DNA of 5,400 nucleotides from Methanobacteriota archaeon (lineage in GTDB: Archaea > Thermoplasmatota > Poseidoniia > Poseidoniales > Thalassarchaeaceae). The notes under the pieces are model-generated. The model ran no database searches, was not told where the DNA came from, and saw nothing but the letters and a program-made list of their open reading frames with translations. Below are positions 1 through 5,106 of this stretch, piece by piece. Within the stretch, counting starts at the first letter, position 1. Each line of letters begins with the position of its first letter. The position numbers and the translations under genes are program-made. The DNA lies in contig JACNFL010000092.1 in NCBI GenBank assembly GCA_014384685.1, forward strand, positions 1-5,400. Reading direction: 5' to 3'.

Positions 1-231
1 GGAAAAGATACGAGCCAAGTGTTCGCGAGCAAGCAACCTAGGGGCGCAGCCCTGAAAGCAGCTAGTCGCGGAGAGACAGACATCCATTTGCGTGAGCGCG
101 GCGGTGGAGGCCGTGTTCACGTATTCAAGGGATGGAGAGAGCAGGTTGCAAAACCAGCAAACGGCCCAGCGTGGCTACCTGACAAGGTCTGGAAGGCCAA
201 TGTCAAGAAGATACGCGTGGACCGCCTCTGA
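1..231 (+). CDS. Non-histone chromosomal protein MC1, C-terminal part (5' end outside window)
   Basis: The frame is open from base 1 and ends at TGA 229-231, giving 76 residues. MC1 is a small (about 93 aa) monomeric archaeal chromatin protein that binds and sharply bends DNA, so roughly the first 15-20 residues are missing to the left. Recognisable family blocks are the SKQPRGAALKAASRG stretch near the beginning, a LRERG segment, the RVHVFKGWREQV block and the PAWLPDKVWKANVKK tail. The protein is rich in Lys and Arg. Trp residues lie in the GW, AWLP and VWK blocks, and aromatic residues in this part of MC1 are known to contribute to DNA contact. A GTG at 19-21 could be mistaken for the start, but homologous sequence continues upstream of it to base 1. 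My count gives about 58% G+C over the first 180 bases, higher than the sdh genes. It converges on sdhB, with a strong terminator between them. Confidence 0.88.
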   Translation, partial: GKDTSQVFASKQPRGAALKAASRGETDIHLRERGGGGRVHVFKGWREQVAKPANGPAWLPDKVWKANVKKIRVDRL

Positions 232-272
232 TTGATGTCAACACTTGATGAACTACACAAGTAATGCAAACA

Positions 273-319
273 GCCCGTTTGAGGGGAGTTTTCTCTCCTC
301 GAGCGGGCCAATTTTTTTT
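273..319 (+). terminator. Hairpin plus T-tract terminator after the MC1 gene
   Basis: Arms at 273-288 and 293-308 form a 16-bp stem closed by a TTTT loop, followed by eight T at 312-319. Three of the pairs (278/303, 280/301, 285/296) are G-U wobbles in the plus-strand RNA. In the opposite transcript these become A-C mismatches, and no T-tract follows on that strand. The element therefore points to ending MC1 transcription, shielding it from the convergent sdh operon. Archaeal termination mainly uses U-runs, so the T-tract is the core signal and the hairpin may instead protect the 3' end of the mRNA. Confidence 0.82.
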
Positions 320-326
320 GATAAAA

Positions 327-1091
327 TCACTTTCTTAGGCCGATTTTCTTGGCAACCCAAGCGACGGGATCATAATATTCAGTGACTATTCTCTCCTTTA
401 GTGGAATAATAGCGTTGTCTGTGATATTTATTCCAGCAGGACATACATCAGTACAACAGCGGGTGATATTACAATATCCAATACCATATTCATCTTTGAT
501 TGATGCTAACCTATCCTCAGTATCAAGTGGATGCATCTCCAAATTAGCTAATCTAACGAAGAACCTCGGGCCAGCAAATTCGTCAAACAATTTGTGTTCA
601 CGTAGAACATGGCAGGTATCAATACAAAGCATACACTCAATGCAAGCCCTAAATTCTTGGACTCGGTCTGCTTCATTTTGTTGGAATTTCCAATCAAATT
701 CTGCCGGGCCTGCTAAAGGAGTGATTGTCTTATTCAAGTCATAAGTCCATGAAACATCAACAACCAAATCTTTGGTCAGTGGAAATGCTTGCATGGGCTT
801 AACCAATACCGGTTGACCAGGAGGGGTTTCTTCCTCAATATCTGACATTCTTGTCATACACATCAAACGAGGCTTGCCATTTACTTCAGCAGAACATGAG
901 CCACATTTTCCAGCCTTACAATTCCAGCGACAAGATAGGTCTGGTGCATGCTCTGCCTGAATCTGGTGAATAACATCCAGTACTACCATGCCATCATCCA
1001 TCTCAACGGTGTAATCAACCATTTCTCCACAAGGATCACCATCCTCATCTGGTTCACCTCGGAATACTCTGAACGTGACATCTTTGCTCAT
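327..1091 (-). CDS. sdhB: Succinate dehydrogenase iron-sulfur subunit (SdhB), type F-like
   Basis: This subunit carries electrons from the FAD of SdhA to the quinone site in the membrane subunit. The 254-residue protein has all three cluster motifs. An N-terminal plant-type ferredoxin domain has [2Fe-2S] ligands C58, C63, C66 and C78 (an additional C54 lies just before). A C-terminal ferredoxin domain has C150, C153, C156 and C160, then C207, C213 and C217. By analogy with E. coli SdhB, C150/C153/C156/C217 hold [4Fe-4S] and C160/C207/C213 hold [3Fe-4S]. The CIECMLCIDTCHV wording, with His after the fourth Cys instead of Pro, resembles mycobacterial Sdh1. The frame is open upstream to an ATG at 1127, inside sdhA. 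ATG 1091 is preferred because a GAGGAGG Shine-Dalgarno (1101-1107) sits 9 nt before it and it follows the sdhA stop by one base. It is the last gene of the sdhCAB operon. Confidence 0.95.
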   Translation of the reverse strand: MSKDVTFRVFRGEPDEDGDPCGEMVDYTVEMDDGMVVLDVIHQIQAEHAPDLSCRWNCKAGKCGSCSAEVNGKPRLMCMTRMSDIEEETPPGQPVLVKPMQAFPLTKDLVVDVSWTYDLNKTITPLAGPAEFDWKFQQNEADRVQEFRACIECMLCIDTCHVLREHKLFDEFAGPRFFVRLANLEMHPLDTEDRLASIKDEYGIGYCNITRCCTDVCPAGINITDNAIIPLKERIVTEYYDPVAWVAKKIGLRK

Positions 1092-1092
1092 C

Positions 1093-2925
1093 TTACTCTT
1101 CCTCCTCATGTAGGTCTGATGCGTCAAGTAAATCCTTCAAATCATCGCGCATGGGTGGGTAAGTTCTGTGTTCTAAAACCATTTCATCTTTCTCGCCCAA
1201 CATAATAACACTGTTTATTTTCCCCCAATGGCTATAATCAGGGGTTGGGAAATCTGCACGAGTGTGCCCACCTCTACTCTCTTCACGAGCTAGTGCCGCC
1301 ATTGTACACATACGACTAATGTCAACCATCGCATCGATTTCTAATGCTTGATGCCAGCCAGGGTTGTAGATTCTACTGCCACCTGGAGAAGTAGTTTTTC
1401 CACGGGCTGCAAAATCATTCAAGTCATCTAATGCTTCAGTGAGTAAATCTTTAGTTCGGATTATCCCAACCTTTTCTTGCATCATTTTACGTAATTCATT
1501 AACTACTGTTGCAGGGTTTTCTCCACCTTTCCTGTTGAAAGGTGCCAAAGTTTCAGAAATAATTTCATCTATTTCTGATTGTGGTATTTCTTCCCAGCCA
1601 TCCATTTCCGCTGCTGCATTTGCAGAGTATTCGCCAGAACGCTTGCCAAAAGTGATTAGATCAGAAAGTGAATTTCCTCCAAGTCTGTTAGCACCGTGTA
1701 ATCCCGTGGCTGCTTCACCGGCAGCATACAAACATTGTACTGTAGTTTCTTGAGTTAACGGGTCGACTTTGACTCCACCCATTACATAATGAGCAGTTGG
1801 TCCAACCTCCATTGGTTGGGTTGTGATGTCAACGCCTGCTAGTTCTTTGAACTGATGGTACATACCAGGCAACTTTTTCCTAACATCTTCTTCATCTCGC
1901 CACGAAATGTCGAGATATGCTCCACCATGTTCACTACCACGTCCTGCTTTAATCTCAGAATTAATAGCCTTAGCAACAACATCTCTTGTGAGAAGTTCTG
2001 GAGGTCTACGCTTGGTGGCTAACTTGCCATCAATCACCTCTTGTACCCATTCAAGAGCCTCTGATTCAGTATCAGCAAATTCTGGCTTATACATTTCTGG
2101 CACATAGTTGAACATGAAACGGTTATCTTCTGAGTTACGCAACATTCCACCTTCACCACGCACACCTTCGGTCACCAAAATTCCCTTAACGGATGGTGGC
2201 CAAATCATCCCAGTGGGGTGGAATTGAACAAACTCCATGTCACCCATTTCGGCACCTGCCCAATAAGCCAGTGCATGCCCCTCTCCAGTGTATTCCCATG
2301 AACCTGAACAAACTTCCCAGCAACGAGTAATTCCACCAGTAGCAAGAACAGTTGTTTTGGCCTTGAAAACGTGCAGAGTACCGTCAGCGCGGTTGTAAGC
2401 AAAACAGCCAATTGCTTTACCATCATTAGTGAAAATCTTGCGAACGGTGTATTCCATGAATACCTCCATCCCGCTGTGGATTCCCCTCTCTTGTAGAGTT
2501 CGAATCATCTCTAGACCAGTTGCGTCTCCAATATGGGCAAGACGAGGGTATGTGTGCCCGCCGAAGTTTCTTTGATTGGTCAAACCGGCTGGTGTGCGGT
2601 CAAAAATTGCACCCCATTGCTCAAGTTCACGAATCCTGTCTGGAGACTCTTTTGCGTGGATTTCAGCCATGCGCCAATCGTTGAGATATTTACCTCCCTT
2701 CATTGTGTCACGGAAATGTGTTTGCCAGTTATCACGTGGATCTGCATTCCCTAGAGCAGCGGCGGCACCACCTTCAGCCATCACAGTATGTGCTTTACCA
2801 AGCATTGATTTGCAAATAATCGCCACTGTTGCACCTTTACGTGTTGCTTCAATCGCAGCCCGTAGGCCTGCGCCGCCTGCACCAATAATGACAACATCAT
2901 ATTCATGGGTTGTAACATCAGTCAT
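1093..2925 (-). CDS. sdhA: Succinate dehydrogenase flavoprotein subunit (SdhA), type F-like
   Basis: This catalytic subunit oxidises succinate to fumarate using covalent FAD (TCA cycle/respiratory complex II), on the cytoplasmic face. The product is 610 residues. The Rossmann motif GAGGAG is at 15-20. HTVMAEGG follows, where H46 aligns with the histidine that binds FAD covalently in SdhA. QFHPTG contains H236, and TEGVRGEGG contains T252, E253 and the probable catalytic R256. PTAHYVMGG has H379, and the GANRLGGNS block has R414. These correspond to the known dicarboxylate-site residues. The RNFGGHTYPRLAHIGD, WPPSVKGILVTEGVRGEGG and MYHQFKELAGVDIT segments closely resemble mycobacterial Sdh1 SdhA (Rv0248c, recalled from memory). 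An in-frame GTG at 2940 lies upstream. ATG 2925 is chosen because it overlaps the sdhC stop (TGATG) and has a GGGGTGG ribosome site 6 nt before it. The C-terminal RESRGGHTRADFP signature is intact, so the gene looks complete. Confidence 0.97.
   Translation of the reverse strand: MTDVTTHEYDVVIIGAGGAGLRAAIEATRKGATVAIICKSMLGKAHTVMAEGGAAAALGNADPRDNWQTHFRDTMKGGKYLNDWRMAEIHAKESPDRIRELEQWGAIFDRTPAGLTNQRNFGGHTYPRLAHIGDATGLEMIRTLQERGIHSGMEVFMEYTVRKIFTNDGKAIGCFAYNRADGTLHVFKAKTTVLATGGITRCWEVCSGSWEYTGEGHALAYWAGAEMGDMEFVQFHPTGMIWPPSVKGILVTEGVRGEGGMLRNSEDNRFMFNYVPEMYKPEFADTESEALEWVQEVIDGKLATKRRPPELLTRDVVAKAINSEIKAGRGSEHGGAYLDISWRDEEDVRKKLPGMYHQFKELAGVDITTQPMEVGPTAHYVMGGVKVDPLTQETTVQCLYAAGEAATGLHGANRLGGNSLSDLITFGKRSGEYSANAAAEMDGWEEIPQSEIDEIISETLAPFNRKGGENPATVVNELRKMMQEKVGIIRTKDLLTEALDDLNDFAARGKTTSPGGSRIYNPGWHQALEIDAMVDISRMCTMAALAREESRGGHTRADFPTPDYSHWGKINSVIMLGEKDEMVLEHRTYPPMRDDLKDLLDASDLHEEEE
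1101..1107 (-). promoter_or_regulatory. Shine-Dalgarno site of sdhB (decides the start)
   Basis: GAGGAGG on the minus strand lies within the last codons of sdhA, with a 9-nt spacer to ATG 1091. The alternative upstream ATG at 1109 overlaps this site and the ATG at 1127 precedes it, so neither can use it. The location implies translational coupling, with ribosomes ending sdhA reinitiating on sdhB. It also constrains the Glu-rich C-terminus of SdhA (HEEEE). Confidence 0.7.
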
Positions 2926-3773
2926 CACAAACCACCCCACAATACAATATCAGTCCACCAACCCATTGTGCAGGCATAGACGTAAAAGTCTGCAAACATC
3001 ACCCAAAATAAAGAGTATAATGCCCATTCTTTGTGGTGTACATTTAGATAAGTACTGAAACTCCACAACTTGTATTTGAGTCGAGCAATTCCAGAAGATG
3101 TCCAATCGTTAGATCCCCCACCAACTAGATGGCGGAAAGCATGACACCCTAGAGCGTAACCAGTCAACATTATCACATTAAGAGCGAGAACTAATGTTCC
3201 TACTGAAAAGCCCCAAGAACCACCTTCAAAGTGAGTTGAAAGTAAAACATCGTATGATAAAATTGGCAGATAAGCAAGGGCGGCGTACAAGAAATATCTA
3301 TGCAAGTTTTGGACAAGAAGAAGTTTTGTTTCTCCCTTGTATGCATTCCAAGGTTTGCTAACTGCACAAGCAGTTGGTTGTTGGAAAAAGGCACGATAGT
3401 ATGCTTTACGATAATAATAGCAAGTGCCTCTAAATCCTGCTGGGAAAATTAGAATGAACATTGCTGGGGACATCCACCAAAGAAATTCAGGGATTGGGCC
3501 GCCAAGCCCATCACCACCAGGGAGAATAAGTGGACTAAACAATGGACTCAATACGTGACTTCCCTGATTTTCAATGGCCATGGTTTGAACTCCTGCGGAA
3601 CGCCCAAATTCCGAGAATATCCAGAAATCAGCCTCCATGAATCCTCGCCATGTAGAGTACGCCACCATGATACCAAGATAGATTGCCATCGCTGTTGGAC
3701 CCTTCCACCAAGAATCTATTCGGTCTGTTGCGCCAAATCCACGGCGCATAGGTAATTTGACTGCCTCACCCAT
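2925..3773 (-). CDS. sdhC: Succinate dehydrogenase single membrane subunit (SdhC), type F (Sdh1)-like
   Basis: This membrane anchor and quinone-reducing subunit of complex II has 282 residues. Five hydrophobic segments are visible at about 27-45, 97-117, 157-178, 186-210 and 247-270, so one long subunit replaces the usual SdhC plus SdhD pair. Family blocks are FRGTCYYYRKAYYRAFF (114-130), QPTACAV (132-138), QNLHRYFLY (155-163) and GCHAFRHLVGG (209-219). They resemble the membrane subunit of mycobacterial Sdh1 (Rv0249c type). That enzyme is known to carry a membrane-embedded Rieske-type [2Fe-2S] cluster. C118, C136, C210, H158, H211 and H215 are candidate ligands here, but I cannot assign them. 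ATG 3773 is preferred over TTG 3782, which follows directly after an upstream stop apart from one codon. GGAG lies only 3 nt before ATG 3773, so the start is less certain. It is first in the operon, and its stop overlaps the sdhA start. Confidence 0.9.
   Translation of the reverse strand: MGEAVKLPMRRGFGATDRIDSWWKGPTAMAIYLGIMVAYSTWRGFMEADFWIFSEFGRSAGVQTMAIENQGSHVLSPLFSPLILPGGDGLGGPIPEFLWWMSPAMFILIFPAGFRGTCYYYRKAYYRAFFQQPTACAVSKPWNAYKGETKLLLVQNLHRYFLYAALAYLPILSYDVLLSTHFEGGSWGFSVGTLVLALNVIMLTGYALGCHAFRHLVGGGSNDWTSSGIARLKYKLWSFSTYLNVHHKEWALYSLFWVMFADFYVYACTMGWWTDIVLWGGL
2932..2938 (-). promoter_or_regulatory. Shine-Dalgarno site of sdhA
   Basis: GGGGTGG on the minus strand, inside the last codons of sdhC, is 6 nt before ATG 2925. 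It favours that start over the in-frame GTG at 2940, which lies upstream of it. The TGATG junction and this site together indicate coupled translation of sdhC and sdhA. Confidence 0.6.
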
Positions 3774-3807
3774 TAACTCCAAACCCTATTCAAGTCAAGG
3801 CGAGCGC

Positions 3808-3815
3808 CTATATTC
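3808..3815 (-). promoter_or_regulatory. Possible TATA element for the sdhCAB operon
   Basis: The 78-bp gap between the B3/B4 gene stop (3852) and sdhC (3773) contains GAATATAG on the minus strand. With the usual archaeal spacing of about 26 nt, transcription would begin near 3785, giving a leader of about 12 nt. The match to a TATA box is weak and no clear BRE is seen. Readthrough from the B3/B4 gene is an alternative. Confidence 0.3.
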
Positions 3816-3851
3816 TATCAACTTCACTACTAAAACTAGGGAAGACTAACA

Positions 3852-4487
3852 CTAGGAAAATTCTGATTTCAATGACTGTGCGGCATTCTCAATTTGTGAT
3901 TCTTCTATCTCAGGAACTTCACATAGAGTAAACAAGACTGCTGAATCATTCCCTCTGATACGCGTGTTGTGGCTGTCTCGATATGGATAGAGAGCAATTA
4001 TTTCTCCAGCCACAGACAAAACTAATTCTTGACCAGTGCATGGTTTTGGTTCAGGAAACCCTATTCCTAGAAACAGCTCATTTTGTTGAGCCATCCGCAT
4101 GGTTAGTTTTGTATCGCTGAGATAATCTGTTGATAGAGCGCCGATACTGATACGATTTTCAGCCGAGATGAGATTGTATCGGTCAACTATTGGATTGATG
4201 CGAGGGAATGGTTTGCCAGCAATTATACGGCGCACCAAAGCTTCTGCTGATGGGCGTCTCTTAGTGGGATCTATTCCAAGGCGCCAATAGAACTGACGGT
4301 AGGCTGCAATATCGGGTTGGTCACGGAGTTCCTCAAGCGTTGAGGAATTACGAATTACAGCCAATCGGGATTCAAGTTCTTCCTCTTCGAGAGGCGGCCA
4401 ACCGATACTCGGCTTCTGAATAAGTAAGAGTCGCGGGTCAACATCTGGTAAATCCCCGACCCGCTCAAGGTGATATCCAATCCCCAT
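3852..4487 (-). CDS. B3/B4 tRNA-binding-domain protein (PheT B3/4-like, stand-alone)
   Basis: This 211-residue soluble protein belongs to the B3/B4 family, named after domains of the phenylalanyl-tRNA synthetase beta chain and also found as free-standing proteins in archaea and bacteria. Family features are the YRQFYWRLGIDPTKRRPSAE block (about 63-82), ALVRRIIAGKPFPRINPIVD (about 83-102) with DRYNLISAENRISIGALSTD after it, and YPYRDSHNTRIRG near 167-179. The role of stand-alone members is not well established. An editing or tRNA-related role is only a guess from the PheRS relationship. The frame is open upstream through GTG 4502. ATG 4487 is chosen because GTGAGGG at 4496-4502 gives a ribosome site with an 8-nt spacer. 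It lies 78 bp upstream of sdhC on the same strand and is divergent from the zinc-ribbon gene. No truncation is seen. Confidence 0.85.
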   Translation of the reverse strand: MGIGYHLERVGDLPDVDPRLLLIQKPSIGWPPLEEEELESRLAVIRNSSTLEELRDQPDIAAYRQFYWRLGIDPTKRRPSAEALVRRIIAGKPFPRINPIVDRYNLISAENRISIGALSTDYLSDTKLTMRMAQQNELFLGIGFPEPKPCTGQELVLSVAGEIIALYPYRDSHNTRIRGNDSAVLFTLCEVPEIEESQIENAAQSLKSEFS

Positions 4488-4495
4488 CGAATATG

Positions 4496-4502
4496 CCCTC
4501 AC
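4496..4502 (-). promoter_or_regulatory. Probable Shine-Dalgarno site of the B3/B4 gene
   Basis: GTGAGGG on the minus strand is 8 nt before ATG 4487. The same bases include the alternative GTG start at 4502, so accepting this site means that the GTG is not the start codon. Confidence 0.45.
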
Positions 4503-4543
4503 AGCCGTTAGCCTTGAATGTGACCGCTGATACCACTTGAGTA

Positions 4544-4645
4544 ATGGACTACGAGCCGTTGAGTATTTGCCTAAAATGTGGCTTCATGCCTGGGGCATTC
4601 ATTCCGGGAATGAAATGCCCTGAATGTGGTTCAGTCATTCTCTAA
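4544..4645 (+). CDS. Zinc-ribbon microprotein, 33 residues
   Basis: ATG 4544 to TAA 4643-4645 encodes a 33-residue peptide. Two zinc knuckles are clear: ICLKCG (C9, C12) near the start and KCPECG (C25, C28) near the end, separated by 12 residues rich in Gly, Pro and Phe. This is the four-cysteine pattern of a zinc ribbon, as in many small archaeal nucleic-acid or protein-binding adaptors. The peptide is essentially nothing but the ribbon. An in-frame TGA at 4538-4540 rules out a longer N-terminus and makes ATG 4544 the first start. No good ribosome site is seen, so a leaderless mRNA is possible, a common arrangement in archaea. It is divergent from the B3/B4 gene with a gap of 56 bp. Its partner and function are unknown. 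The regular motif spacing is the main reason to think it real. Confidence 0.62.
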   Translation: MDYEPLSICLKCGFMPGAFIPGMKCPECGSVIL

Positions 4646-4690
4646 AATCAATTTATTTACATTGCGATAGTAAGTCACTAATTGCAAGGG

Positions 4691-4698
4691 TTTAAAAG
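4691..4698 (+). promoter_or_regulatory. Possible TATA element upstream of the AT-rich orphan gene
   Basis: TTTAAAAG, preceded by a purine-rich AAGGG, lies in the 155-bp gap between the zinc-ribbon gene and ATG 4801. Usual spacing would place a start of transcription near 4720, leaving a leader of about 80 nt. A run of six T at 4729-4734 lies within that leader and could itself end a transcript coming from the zinc-ribbon gene. The rest of the gap shows nothing recognisable. Confidence 0.28.
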
Positions 4699-4783
4699 TG
4701 CCGGAGTAGTAAGTAAAGGTGCTTCGAGTTTTTTATTATGCATTCCTAACTGAATCAGAAAGGCCGTCAAATCGGTAACTGAA

Positions 4784-4789
4784 GAGGGG
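4784..4789 (+). promoter_or_regulatory. Possible Shine-Dalgarno site of the orphan gene
   Basis: GAGGGG stands 11 nt before ATG 4801 and only 2 nt before the alternative TTG at 4792. The spacing is slightly long for ATG but unworkable for TTG, so ATG 4801 is the better start. Confidence 0.4.
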
Positions 4790-4800
4790 AATTGCTAACT

Positions 4801-5082
4801 ATGGTAAATGATAATGATAAGATAAAAAAGGAAATGATAAAAACTGCAAAAGAAATGATGAAATTAATGATTTTAAAATTGAATGACGATTTATATGGGC
4901 AGGGAAGTAAACTTAGAACACGGGCTTTGCAATATTTGGGACTGCTAATTGAAAAACAGAAAATTGATTTAGAAAAGGAAAAAATGATTGAAGAAAACCG
5001 TAAATGGGAATATGAAAACAATATACTACAGAATGAAGGGGAAGAACAATACGATTGGGAATGGCAATATGAATGGTTGTAA
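4801..5082 (+). CDS. Hypothetical charged protein, AT-rich orphan gene
   Basis: I do not recognise this 93-residue protein. The first 28 residues are Lys/Met-rich and probably helical (KEMIKTAKEMMKLMILKL). A short loop with LYGQGSKLR follows, then a helical stretch, roughly 40-75, with heptad-like hydrophobic spacing and dense Lys/Glu that could form a coiled coil. The end is unusual: acidic and aromatic, with QYDWEWQYEWL as the last residues. There is no signal peptide, membrane segment or metal site. By my count the gene is about 29% G+C, against roughly 45-58% in the other genes, and its codons are strongly A-ending. Composition and lack of recognisable family suggest recent acquisition, for example from a virus or plasmid, but no integrase or repeat is seen nearby. 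A start at TTG 4792 would add three residues. It converges on the damaged ALDH gene with a 24-bp gap. Confidence 0.6.
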   Translation: MVNDNDKIKKEMIKTAKEMMKLMILKLNDDLYGQGSKLRTRALQYLGLLIEKQKIDLEKEKMIEENRKWEYENNILQNEGEEQYDWEWQYEWL

Positions 5083-5103
5083 TTGAATAGGACTATTCTC
5101 AAT
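5082..5103. repeat. Imperfect inverted repeat between convergent genes
   Basis: GAATAG (5085-5090) and CTATTC (5093-5098) form a 6-bp stem with a 2-nt spacer. Allowing a 2-nt bulge, the arms extend outward as ATTGAATAG against CTATTCTCAAT. It fills the 24-bp gap between the orphan gene and the ALDH gene and could mark 3' ends on both strands. It has no T-tract, so a terminator role is uncertain. Confidence 0.35.
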
Positions 5104-5106
5104 CAA

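Noticed and set aside
1092..1127. Longer SdhB starting at ATG 1127 or 1109
   Set aside because: It would overlap sdhA by up to 35 bases and sits upstream of or on the GAGGAGG ribosome site. ATG 1091 has correct spacing and brings cluster cysteine numbering within one of E. coli SdhB.
2926..2940. SdhA start at GTG 2940
   Set aside because: The GTG precedes the GGGGTGG ribosome site, adds only MGWFV-like residues not typical of the family, and ATG 2925 forms a TGATG junction with sdhC.
2576..3058. Plus-strand open frame of 160 codons opposite sdhA and sdhC
   Set aside because: It is antisense to two strongly supported genes, resembles no protein family, and spans the junction between them. 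It is best explained as a by-product of their codon use. The same holds for 382-744 and 1439-1753.
4488..4586. N-terminal extension of the B3/B4 protein across the zinc-ribbon gene
   Set aside because: The frame stays open to about 4586 but offers no ATG, GTG or TTG start beyond GTG 4502, and it would overlap the zinc-ribbon gene on the opposite strand.
4699..4740. Possible tRNA 3' end (GTGCTTCGAGTTTT resembles a T-loop)
   Set aside because: No matching acceptor, D or anticodon stems can be drawn around it, and the T-loop consensus is incomplete.
4767..5102. Minus-strand open frame opposite the orphan gene
   Set aside because: It encodes a low-complexity Ser/Phe/Ile-rich product expected from reading the reverse complement of an A-rich gene, and it has no recognisable start context.
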